Origin: Armatimonadota bacterium
GTDB lineage: Bacteria > Armatimonadota > Fimbriimonadia > Fimbriimonadales > ATM1
Assembly: GCA_022567555.1 (NCBI GenBank)
Contig: JADFGT010000018.1
Span: 1-36,504, forward strand
DNA: 36,504 bases
Direction: 5' to 3'
The translations under genes were made by a program, and so were the position numbers. This document shows, piece after piece, positions 6,840-13,781 of the stretch. The notes under the pieces were generated by a model, which was given only the letters and a program-made list of their open reading frames with translations, was not told where the DNA came from and ran no database searches. The stretch's first letter is position 1. Every line of letters begins with the position of its first letter.

Positions 6840-8189
6840 CTAAGTTACTTGTTGTTCCCTCTTGCCATGGCGTGCCGCTTCCTCTTGTAATCGCACACTC
6901 GCAAGCGGCCTGCGAACACTTCGCGGATCGAGACCCGCATTCATTGCCAACAGTAGCCCACACGCTTCCAGGTAGTTCTCGACCTGCCAGAACTGCCCGT
7001 CAGGCCATGGCAGTGTGCCGAGGTCGTTCTGCATACGGTTTCGATTCTCTTGGACGGCAATCACGGGAATGCCTTGCTCCAAAGCCGCGAGCGTCGGTAG
7101 TCCGATACAACCATCGGGGATGACAAGGCAGCTCACGTTCTCGACCCCAAGTGACGCTGGCATACCCGGGCCAGTGTCTGCCCTCACGACCTGAGGGCTC
7201 CGATGCAGCCCTTCAAGCAGGCAGTTTATGAACGTCAATGAGACCGCCTCCGCGGCCATTCTGGAGTCTACGCGTCCCGGATCCATCTCTTCCACCTTCC
7301 GTGAGTCCATCATGGGAGCGTGTGCAACGGGAAGGTCGTACGCGAGCGAAACCGCGTGTGTCAACATCGCTTCCACGCCGCCCCAAGGGTTCACCATCTC
7401 GCCTCCGCTCTTGAAATAGTCCTCGTGCCATGAATCTGGTACATCAATGACTGAAGTCAGCGCCACAGCATCATACGTGCCCTTGTGGGCATCCAGCACA
7501 GCGAAAAGGCCCTCGAGGCCTTCGATCGATCCCGCTGCTGAGCCAGTCTGAGTGAAGATAGCCTTCGTATCGAGGGGTGGGTCAAGAATAACCACGGCTG
7601 GGCACTTCATGCCATAAGTCGCGATCGCGCCGTTCACCGAGTTGATCGCGGCATCGATGAAGCGCTCATCTTGGTGTTTCTCGATGATCACCAGGACGCG
7701 ATTCGATCGCACCGACTTGAGTCTGATCGTCCCCAGGAGTAATCGCGAGAGCGTGCTACCCTCAACGTATAAGCCGTTGCCAGGGAGTGCATTGATATCA
7801 GAGGCGTTGACGACATTCGGGTGCGTGATTAGCCTGTCGCAGCACTCGCCCACGAGCTTGGCAACTGCCCCAGCGTCGCCTGCATGTCCGCCGATCTCAC
7901 ACCCGATCCCTGTCGGCACGATGAGAGCAACGTTGAAACTCGTCTCATCTTCCCACTGGCGCTGCCTTATGCCAAAGATATCCTTGAATAGCCCTGCACG
8001 GTCCGGCCAGATGTCCGTCACGAAGCCAATCTCACATCTGGCCCGCGAGCTGTCGGTCATCGTGATCGCTGCCCTTATCGGCACTTCGCGCTCCTTGGCG
8101 TGGGCTACTACTCCCGTCTTGAACTTGTCGAGAGGGGAGGACCCCCATCCGTTCAGCGCGATATCAAACTCTTTCTCGTAGACTCTCAT
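6840..8189 (-). CDS. DUF3326 family protein with N-terminal extension
   Basis: A 449-residue protein. Residues from about 88 match DUF3326, a family of unknown function known from cyanobacteria, plants and scattered bacteria: LIVPTGIGCEIGGHAGDA (89-106), ITHPNVVNASD (121-131), YVEGSTLSRLLLG, and NPWGGVEAMLTH (267-278). Residues 1-85 form an extra N-terminal segment that I do not recognise. There is no signal peptide. The ATG at 8189 has GGGAG about 8 nt upstream and lies inside the end of the upstream PLP-enzyme gene (26-nt overlap), so translation is likely coupled. It is the last gene of a four-gene operon headed by Septu-like ATPase and nuclease genes. It shares operon and base composition with them, so an accessory role is inferred, not shown. 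Confidence 0.85.
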   Translation of the reverse strand: MRVYEKEFDIALNGWGSSPLDKFKTGVVAHAKEREVPIRAAITMTDSSRARCEIGFVTDIWPDRAGLFKDIFGIRQRQWEDETSFNVALIVPTGIGCEIGGHAGDAGAVAKLVGECCDRLITHPNVVNASDINALPGNGLYVEGSTLSRLLLGTIRLKSVRSNRVLVIIEKHQDERFIDAAINSVNGAIATYGMKCPAVVILDPPLDTKAIFTQTGSAAGSIEGLEGLFAVLDAHKGTYDAVALTSVIDVPDSWHEDYFKSGGEMVNPWGGVEAMLTHAVSLAYDLPVAHAPMMDSRKVEEMDPGRVDSRMAAEAVSLTFINCLLEGLHRSPQVVRADTGPGMPASLGVENVSCLVIPDGCIGLPTLAALEQGIPVIAVQENRNRMQNDLGTLPWPDGQFWQVENYLEACGLLLAMNAGLDPRSVRRPLASVRLQEEAARHGKREQQVT

Positions 8190-9348
8190 CCTTTTTTACT
8201 CCCATTCTGCTCGCGTAGTCCTCGTATGTGAACTCACGTTCCATCACTAGCTCTCCGCTCGGCAGCCTAACGTATACGGTTGGCAGGTTGATTCCGTTGA
8301 ACATGTGGGCCTTAACGAAGCTGTAAGCCCCAACAAATTTGAAGGTTAGCCGCTCGCCGACCCGCAACTCACGGTCGAATCTATACTCGCCGAACACGTC
8401 CCCAGGCAGGCAGGTACAGCCAGCGAGTACATAAGTCCACTCTCCGTGCTCGCTTGCCTCCGCAACGGCAGGTGAATACTGATATTCGAACACTTCGGGC
8501 ACGTGATTCACACTGGTATCGACAACGGCAACGGCCTGTCCATCCGATCGTAGGATGTCCACAACGCTAGTTACGATATCACAGGAGTTGTTCACTATAC
8601 CAAAGCCCGGCTCGATGAAAACCGTCAGCCCATATCTTTCGTTTAGCCGTTGGATTACTGAGCGCAGGGGAGTAATGTCTGTAGTTCCTTCGATGATATA
8701 ACCCCCGCCAAGGTTTATCCACTCGCAAGCATGTAAGGCGTCTGGAATTAGCCCCTCACACTTGCCAACGACCGCTTCAAGCTGCGACCAGTCCTCCGAT
8801 TCGCTGTTGGAATGAATCAGCAGGCCGCTGACATTCGACACTGCGGCTTCATCTTTCTTCCATTGCTCTGCAAGGAACTCGATCGGTACACCAAGTTTCG
8901 ATGACGGGCGACACGGATCAAACTTTGGATCCTCTACAAACGACATCTGGGGATTCACTCTTAGGCCTACCGCGAAGGGCTCTTTCCGCTCGAGGCTGAA
9001 GTTCGGCCCTGCGCGCCTTAGCTGTTCCACGCTGTTGAATGCCACGTAGTCACACAAGGTTGCAATCTCAGACGTGGCCATGTCCGACAGCCCCGGCGAG
9101 GTAAAGTGAACGGTCTGATCGCCGTGGGCCAAGCCTCTCGCAAGGCGCGCCTCAAACAACGAGCTTGTCGCGAAGCCGTTAACTCCGAGGCCAACCTGCT
9201 CAACCACGCTTGCAAGAGAGCAGGCCTTCACCGCATACAGTACCTTGCTGTTTAGTCCCTCAACCGCAATAAGGAACCGGCTAACCGCATCGTTCAGATC
9301 AAGGATGTCAACAATGAATGCCGGGCTATGACAGTCGTTCGTGGCCAC
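8164..9348 (-). CDS. PLP-dependent decarboxylase, carboxynorspermidine decarboxylase (NspC)-like
   Basis: Fold-type III PLP enzyme of the alanine racemase/ornithine-DAP decarboxylase group, closest by eye to NspC. Visible features are the PLP lysine K41 in LYAVKA, GLRVNP (128-133), FDPCRPSSKLG, H179 in LLIHSNSES, LGGGY (213-217), EPG (246-248), the partner-subunit active-site loop GCTCLPGDVFGEY with C313, and GAYSFVKAHMFNGINLP. NspC normally works with a carboxynorspermidine dehydrogenase, and none is present here, so the substrate may differ. I chose GTG at 9348: it lies 2 nt after the HNH stop codon, GGAG precedes it, and the start fits the family. An ATG at 9390 would overlap the HNH gene by 40 nt. 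It is the third gene of the operon. Confidence 0.85.
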   Translation of the reverse strand: MATNDCHSPAFIVDILDLNDAVSRFLIAVEGLNSKVLYAVKACSLASVVEQVGLGVNGFATSSLFEARLARGLAHGDQTVHFTSPGLSDMATSEIATLCDYVAFNSVEQLRRAGPNFSLERKEPFAVGLRVNPQMSFVEDPKFDPCRPSSKLGVPIEFLAEQWKKDEAAVSNVSGLLIHSNSESEDWSQLEAVVGKCEGLIPDALHACEWINLGGGYIIEGTTDITPLRSVIQRLNERYGLTVFIEPGFGIVNNSCDIVTSVVDILRSDGQAVAVVDTSVNHVPEVFEYQYSPAVAEASEHGEWTYVLAGCTCLPGDVFGEYRFDRELRVGERLTFKFVGAYSFVKAHMFNGINLPTVYVRLPSGELVMEREFTYEDYASRMGVKKDESLRERV

Positions 9349-9350
9349 GC

Positions 9351-9995
9351 TCAGTCTTTCTCCAGAATGGGCAGTCCATACGACTCCCAAAGAAACCGCA
9401 AGTATGACCCGTGGGCGCCGCTGAACTTACCAGGAAGCTCCTTTGCTAAGCTCGTTTCGCTAACCGTGGAAGTACCTCCTGGCAAATGTATCAGTTCCAT
9501 CAAGTAGCGCTGAACGACGCAATAGATACCTTGTCGTGCCTCTTCTAGTGCTTCGCGGTCCAGGCGCGCATGACAGATGGTTGTCTTGCCTCTTCTTGTC
9601 ACGTAATGAATCCTGAAATCTAGGGTATCTGGGGCCCTGTATCGCAAATGACACTCGATGTTGTCAATACCCGCATCAAGGATGGGATTGGCGTCATCCC
9701 ATCGTTCGTCCTTTGTCCCATTGCAGTCTCCGCATGCGAAGTGCAGATTCGTCCACTCGTTCTTGAGCTGCGGGAAATGTTTCTGCGGCTTGCGGTGTTC
9801 GACTTGCGCCTGGCGTTTGACCGCCAATCGAGTCTCGCAATAACAGCAGATGACGCATCCTTCACCGTCACTATACATCTCGGTCAACGCCTCCCGAACG
9901 GCCGAACGATTGTAGCGGTCCGGTTCGGTGCCGTCCGCGTTGGGGCCCCGTGTCAGAATGCTCGGTACTTTCTCAGGTCTCTTTCTTCGCTGCAT
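9351..9995 (-). CDS. HNH endonuclease, PtuB-like (Septu)
   Basis: A 214-residue HNH nuclease. The zinc-binding pairs are C50-x-x-C53 (CCYCE) and C88-x-x-C91 (ACGDCN). The HNH site is EH at 66-67 (QVEHRKP), N83 (WTNLHF) and N92. The pattern C..CE ... VEH..P ... W.NL..AC..CN..K is that of PtuB in Septu defence and of the HNH partner in retron Ec78-type systems. The ATG at 9995 is preceded by AAGGAG at good spacing, whereas the in-frame ATG at 10043 has only a weaker GGAG and would overlap the ATPase gene by 71 nt. With the chosen start the overlap is 23 nt. The order ATPase then HNH matches Septu. Defence function is inferred from family and pairing. Confidence 0.87.
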   Translation of the reverse strand: MQRRKRPEKVPSILTRGPNADGTEPDRYNRSAVREALTEMYSDGEGCVICCYCETRLAVKRQAQVEHRKPQKHFPQLKNEWTNLHFACGDCNGTKDERWDDANPILDAGIDNIECHLRYRAPDTLDFRIHYVTRRGKTTICHARLDREALEEARQGIYCVVQRYLMELIHLPGGTSTVSETSLAKELPGKFSGAHGSYLRFLWESYGLPILEKD

Positions 9996-11271
9996 TGCTC
10001 TCCTTACCCGATCGGGTACGCTGGACTGCTTTGCGTAATTCATCGATCTCCGTCGTAAGCGCGATCGGATCGCTCTCGTGCAACTCTGTCATCTTGTCTC
10101 TGAGCCGTTCCAATTCCTGCTTATCCACAGGGCTAAGTGGACCGGTTTCGCGTTTTGCCAATAGCTTACGGTAGGGCTCAATGACCTGCTGGACGTAAGC
10201 CGGAGATCTCAGGCTAGATAAGCCCATCTGATAGTACATTCCCGCAGGTTGCCATCCAAACGGCTGGGCCCTCTCCACCCCATCTTTCTCCAAGAAATAG
10301 ACTGTTGACCCTTCGCAGCTGGCAGCAATTAGGGGTGAGTGGGTAGCGACGATAAACTGAACCTTCGGAAAGCTCTCGGTGAGCCGTTGAAGAACGGTCA
10401 TCTGCCACTTAGGGTGGAGGTGCTGTTCAATCTCGTCGATAAGAACGATGCCTCTCACATCAGTTGCCGAACTGCCGCGTCGATAGCCCCTATATAGGAA
10501 CCACCACGAAATCAGGTCGAGCACCCAGGTGAACGTTGCGCGATACCCATCTCCAAGTTCCGCCAACTGCACCGGTACACCGCGCCGAATGACTTGGATT
10601 CCAGGTGCGCCAAGCTTGATCCTCGTATCCTCGTCTAGGTCAATGATGTTCGCAAGGAGCGACGTGATGCTCTCAAGCATTTCGGCGCCAGCCTTTGCCT
10701 TCTTTCTCTTGTCAGGCTGGTCCTCCTCGGCAGCGCGAATCAATCGCCGCATCGCCAGTTCCGGATTCTGCATGTGGGCGTCATACACAAACAGTGGATA
10801 GACAGCGTCAATGAGGCGGTACTCTATGTAGTCCTCCGAACCTTCAACTCTTATTCCGGCCCCGTAGGCACTGGCGAACAAATCCTCCCATGGGAATCCT
10901 TCGGGCTCCAGCTTTGGCCATTTTCCAGAACGCTTGTTGAATTTCTGCGTTAGCTGCGATAGCTGTTCGAACGCCTTTTCGTTCCGCAATGTAGTGCTGA
11001 TTCGGTAGGGTCCTTCTGTCTCCTGCAACTCTACTTTTATGATGCCCTGAGGCGCATCCTTAGCGCGGTTGATGAATCGTCCGGACAGTTCTCTAAGAAG
11101 TCCAGCGGCACTCGATTCATCGCACAATCCCATAGCCAAACTACGAAGGATTGTCGTTTTACCGGCCCCATTATCACCGTAGATCAACGTCACGCCCGGC
11201 TTGCCGCCGAAGTCAAGGGTTAGGTCTTCGAAGCACCGGATACTCGTAAGTATCAGCTTTGAGATATACAT
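9973..11271 (-). CDS. AAA/ABC-type ATPase, PtuA-like (Septu), first gene of a four-gene operon
   Basis: A 432-residue SMC/ABC-like ATPase of the AAA_21/OLD-related kind. MYISKLILTSIRCFEDLTLDF begins the domain; Walker A is GDNGAGKTT (32-40); a signature-like LAELGDGYRATF follows; Walker B is GIVLIDEIEQHLHP (about 275-285); the H-loop is FIVATHSPL (about 310). The C-terminal 90 residues are charged and helical. No TOPRIM domain is visible, so it is not a full OLD nuclease; the nuclease is the separate HNH protein encoded next. The ATG at 11271 has GGAG 8 nt upstream. An open frame continues upstream to 11724, but that part is repeat-derived and not protein-like. In Septu, PtuA and PtuB assemble into an anti-phage complex; the same is inferred here. 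Confidence 0.87.
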   Translation of the reverse strand: MYISKLILTSIRCFEDLTLDFGGKPGVTLIYGDNGAGKTTILRSLAMGLCDESSAAGLLRELSGRFINRAKDAPQGIIKVELQETEGPYRISTTLRNEKAFEQLSQLTQKFNKRSGKWPKLEPEGFPWEDLFASAYGAGIRVEGSEDYIEYRLIDAVYPLFVYDAHMQNPELAMRRLIRAAEEDQPDKRKKAKAGAEMLESITSLLANIIDLDEDTRIKLGAPGIQVIRRGVPVQLAELGDGYRATFTWVLDLISWWFLYRGYRRGSSATDVRGIVLIDEIEQHLHPKWQMTVLQRLTESFPKVQFIVATHSPLIAASCEGSTVYFLEKDGVERAQPFGWQPAGMYYQMGLSSLRSPAYVQQVIEPYRKLLAKRETGPLSPVDKQELERLRDKMTELHESDPIALTTEIDELRKAVQRTRSGKESNAAKKET

Positions 11272-11344
11272 GAGCGCCGCTCCAGGATGCCTAACGATAC
11301 CCCGCGCGTCCGCATGAGACACTCTGCGTCCTCCATGATGGACC

Positions 11345-11378
11345 CTCGAGCGACCTCTGAGAGTCGGGGGGATGGCGG
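11345..11378 (+). repeat. 34-bp direct repeat, copy A
   Basis: Begins CTCGAGCGACCTCTGAGAG and continues into a G run; it matches 11618-11651 with a few substitutions. Both copies lie upstream of the Septu-like operon. Confidence 0.6.
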
Positions 11379-11594
11379 CAGCGGCTCCGGTCCGATTGGC
11401 GGGATACGGCGGGGTCCTTGGGGGCCCGGGTTGCTCGTCCGGCTTCGCGATCGTCAGGCCGGGGGTGAGGAGGGACCGGAGGCCGTGGGGGTCGTCGTTG
11501 GTGCATTCGTCCCCCGGGATGAAGAAGATCAGGGCCATGACCACGGTGCCCCGCGCCGGTCGTTGGGCCCGAAACGGGCCTGACACGGCCGCCA

Positions 11595-11623
11595 CTCGAG
11601 GTTTTTGAACGTAAAACCTCGAG
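11595..11623. repeat. Perfect hairpin CTCGAGGTTTT, 11-bp stem
   Basis: CTCGAGGTTTT and AAAACCTCGAG pair perfectly around a 7-nt loop. The right arm runs into the second 34-bp repeat. Confidence 0.6.
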
Positions 11624-11651
11624 CGGTCTCCGAGAGTCGGGGGGATTGCGG
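11618..11651 (+). repeat. 34-bp direct repeat, copy B
   Basis: Begins CTCGAGCGGTCTCCGAGAG; it is the counterpart of 11345-11378, 273 bp away. Confidence 0.6.
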
Positions 11652-11708
11652 AGGGATTCCGGGGGATGCCGGCGAGAATCAAGGGACTATTTGAATTATT
11701 CACCTCTC

Positions 11709-11918
11709 TACTCCGAGTAGGCACCTGCCTACTCCGAGTATCCCCCTGCCTACTCCGAGCATTCCCCTGCCTACTCCGAGTATCCCCCTGCCTACTCCGA
11801 GCATTCCCCTGCCTACTCCGAGTATCCCCCTGCCTACTCCGAGCATTCCCCTGCCTACTCGGAGTATTCCCCTGCCTACTCGGAGTATTCCCCTGCCTAC
11901 TCCGAGCATTCCCCTGCC
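11709..11918 (+). repeat. 21-bp tandem repeat, ten units, each with a TACTCCGAGTA near-palindrome
   Basis: Ten head-to-tail 21-bp units with no spacers. Each begins with a version of TACTCCGAGTA (palindromic except for the central base) and mostly ends CCCCTGCC. From unit 2 to unit 7 two variants alternate strictly (GTATCCCC and GCATTCCC), giving a 42-bp higher-order period. Units 8 and 9 carry the core as TACTCGGAGTA. The array also reads as an open frame of seven-residue repeats, but without start signals. It could be a protein-binding array or simply a minisatellite. Confidence 0.85.
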
Positions 11919-11947
11919 GGACTCGGACAGGGAAGGGGCAGATTTCG

Positions 11948-11968
11948 GTTTTCAGTTTTCAGTTTTCG
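11948..11968 (+). repeat. GTTTTC[AG] triplicate repeat
   Basis: Three adjacent 7-bp units (GTTTTCA, GTTTTCA, GTTTTCG), AT-rich compared with the flanks. Confidence 0.5.
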
Positions 11969-12205
11969 GTAGGGAGGGGACGATTGACGAGAATCGCTTG
12001 CCATTCTCGGAGAGTCCCCTGCTGATCGCGACCATCCCCCTGGATCGAACCGCCTGCCGGCCGAAGACGCGCACTGACGCTCCCCGGCGGGCGGGGTGGC
12101 CGGCGAGGCAGCCCTGGCCCCTCGACGCGAGCCCGAGGCGCCCCCTCACAAGGGCGGGAGTGTATAGCGTATAGTCATCTATGCTAAGGGTCCCCGCGTG
12201 ACGGC

Positions 12206-12217
12206 CTGCGTACGCAG
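12206..12217. promoter_or_regulatory. 12-bp perfect palindrome, possible operator
   Basis: CTGCGTACGCAG lies 30 bp before the ATG of the isochorismatase-like gene and about 30 bp after a TATAGT hexamer (12170-12175). Its position suits a repressor site, but no regulator is encoded nearby and the -35 region is not convincing. Confidence 0.3.
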
Positions 12218-12247
12218 AGACCATCTTGCGAACCTGTGAGCAACAAA

Positions 12248-13003
12248 ATGAAAACACATAATCAAATAATCTCGTTATCCGCCGCAGCGGCGCTCATCGC
12301 CGTTGCCCAAGCCGCAAACGCACAACTTCCCGACCCAGGCGTCGAGGTCGTTGCAGGACGGACGGCGCTCGTGATCACCGACCCGCAGAATGACTTTCTG
12401 AGCCCTAAGGGAGTTACTTGGGGCGTCGTCGGCGAGAGCGTAACGGAGAACAACACGGTCGCGAACATCGAGACCCTGTTGCGCACCGCCAAAGCGAACG
12501 CCATTCCGGTGTTCATCTCGCCCCACTACTACTATCCAACCGATCATGGCTGGAAATTCGAAGGCGCGCTCGAGCGACTGATGCACGACATCGGCATGTT
12601 CGACCGTAAGGGGTCCCTGTCGCTGGAAGGGTTCGAGGGATCGGGGGCGGACTGGCTGGCAAGCTACAAGAAGTACATTGAAGACGGGAAGACCATCGTG
12701 GTCAGCCCGCACAAGGTGTATGGCCCCGAATCGAACGACTTGGCGCTGCAACTGAGGAAGCGCGGAATAGACAAAGTCATCTTAGCGGGCATGTCCGCTA
12801 ACCTGTGCGTAGAGTCCCACATGAGGGAGTTGCTGGAGCAGGGTTTCGAGGTCGCCGTGGTCAAGGACGCGACGGCGGCAGCCAAACTGCCGGGGTTGGA
12901 CGGCTACGCAGCCGCCTTGATCAACTTCCGCTTCATTGCGAATACGGTCTGGACGACTGAGGAGGCCGTCGCGGCGATAAAGAAGGGAACGGCGAAGAGA
13001 TAG
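12248..13003 (+). CDS. Exported isochorismatase-like cysteine hydrolase
   Basis: Cysteine hydrolase of the isochorismatase/nicotinamidase superfamily. The catalytic triad is visible: D45 in LVITDPQNDF, K156 in SPHKVYG and C187 in GMSANLCVESHMREL. The first 25 or so residues (MKTHNQIISLSAAAALIAVAQAANA) look like a cleavable signal peptide ending AQAANA, so the enzyme is probably periplasmic or secreted, which is unusual for this mostly cytoplasmic family. The substrate is unknown. I chose ATG at 12248 because it starts the signal peptide directly; GTG at 12236 is an alternative that adds MSNK. No strong ribosome binding site is seen. The gene stands alone and is followed by the recurring hairpin at 13025. 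Confidence 0.87.
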   Translation: MKTHNQIISLSAAAALIAVAQAANAQLPDPGVEVVAGRTALVITDPQNDFLSPKGVTWGVVGESVTENNTVANIETLLRTAKANAIPVFISPHYYYPTDHGWKFEGALERLMHDIGMFDRKGSLSLEGFEGSGADWLASYKKYIEDGKTIVVSPHKVYGPESNDLALQLRKRGIDKVILAGMSANLCVESHMRELLEQGFEVAVVKDATAAAKLPGLDGYAAALINFRFIANTVWTTEEAVAAIKKGTAKR

Positions 13004-13024
13004 CTGGCTGTTTCGCAGACTAGA

Positions 13025-13053
13025 CTCCCTCAACACGCGGCCTGTTGAGGGAG
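13025..13053. repeat. Hairpin CTCCCTCAACA, 11-bp stem, copy 2
   Basis: CTCCCTCAACA and TGTTGAGGGAG pair around CGCGGCC, 22 nt after the preceding stop codon. The outer 11 bp and total length (29 nt) match the hairpin at 3815-3843, while the inner bases differ. Confidence 0.7.
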
Positions 13054-13059
13054 TTAAAC

Positions 13060-13209
13060 GGTCCTCCCTTGCCATCCCCGGAGAATCCCTTGCCGGACTC
13101 CGACCGGCGACTGCCGACTGACGACCGGCAAGGGCCAATTGGCGATATCCGATTGGCGACACCCGGGGGTGGCGCAGGGGGCCGACCTGGGGCTGCCTTC
13201 AGCCCGGAG
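13060..13209. repeat. Degenerate GACxGGCGAC-type intergenic repeat
   Basis: Contains GGACTCCGACCGGCGACTGC and then further GACTGACGACCGG and ATTGGCGA units. Similar blocks occur near 14900, 17480 and 18400. No gene is seen. Confidence 0.5.
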
Positions 13210-13572
13210 CTATCGGCGGAACCCGTATTCCAAGGTGTAGAACCGAGGGCCCAGCTCGGCCAGCGGCTGCCGGAGCTTCTGCAACTCCTCTTCCGGCCCG
13301 TGGACCTCCAGCCGAATCAGGTCGGCGATCTTGAGCGCCTCGCCGATCAATGCCCCGACGCTTTCGAGATGCGCCAATAACGCGTCGGCGTCCTCGTACC
13401 CCTCGCGGCAATGCGCCTCATCGCCATCGAAACTGAAGCCGTAGAAATAGCATTTGGGTTCGCCGCGGGTCTTCTCTACAAATTGCTCACACACAGCATG
13501 GAACGCGTCGAGCTGGCCGCTGTGCACCTTGAAATAGGGCACGAACGTACAGCACTTGTCTTCGGTTGCCAT
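13210..13572 (-). CDS. Small ABM-like (dimeric alpha/beta barrel) protein
   Basis: A 120-residue cytoplasmic protein that looks like a single dimeric alpha/beta-barrel (antibiotic-biosynthesis-monooxygenase-like) domain: TFVPYFKVHSGQLDAFHAV, then CYFYGFSFDGDEAHCREGYEDADALLAHL, and a C-terminal LEVHGPEEELQKLRQPLAEL. Proteins with this REGYxDA...HL...LEVHGP pattern are widespread, but I know no proven function; heme or small-ligand binding is only a family possibility. ATG at 13572 is chosen over the in-frame ATG at 13620 because AAGGAGG lies 6 nt before it. The gene stands alone on the minus strand. Confidence 0.82.
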   Translation of the reverse strand: MATEDKCCTFVPYFKVHSGQLDAFHAVCEQFVEKTRGEPKCYFYGFSFDGDEAHCREGYEDADALLAHLESVGALIGEALKIADLIRLEVHGPEEELQKLRQPLAELGPRFYTLEYGFRR

Positions 13573-13781
13573 GAAGCCTCCTTTTGGCCGAATCGGTTTG
13601 CTTCGGCGGGCGAAGCCCAACGCACACGGAGCCGCCGGATCACCGGCGATTATGCCACCTTCTCACCGAAGGATGGCGCCCTGCAGATGAGAATCGGGCC
13701 GACGTTAGGATTGCGGTCGGTGCCTACAGCGAGCATCCAGATGCCGGTTGGCGAAAGGCTCCCCGCAATATGTTTGAACGG

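Larger units (their letters stand above)
11272..12247. other. Large non-coding, repeat-rich region
   Basis: About 975 bp with no credible gene. It holds a pair of 34-bp direct repeats (11345-11378 and 11618-11651), an 11-bp-stem hairpin (11595-11623), a ten-copy 21-bp tandem repeat (11709-11918), three copies of GTTTTC[AG] (11948-11968) and a 12-bp palindrome (12206-12217). The open frames here read through repeats and have repetitive or Pro/Arg-rich translations. It marks the right edge of the AT-richer accessory island. Confidence 0.65.

Noticed and set aside
9996-10043. Longer N-terminus for the HNH nuclease (ATG 10043)
   Set aside because: The AAGGAG before ATG 9995 is better, and the longer form overlaps the ATPase gene by 71 nt; it cannot be fully excluded.
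11272-11724. N-terminal extension of the Septu-like ATPase
   Set aside because: The 150 extra residues read through the repeats; the ATG at 11271 has a ribosome binding site and matches the ATPase family start.
11709-11918. CRISPR array
   Set aside because: The units are adjacent with no unique spacers, and no cas genes are in view.
11666-12025. 119-codon plus-strand frame of CLLRVSP-type repeats
   Set aside because: It is simply the 21-bp tandem repeat (a multiple of three) read as protein; no ribosome binding site and no plausible N-terminus.
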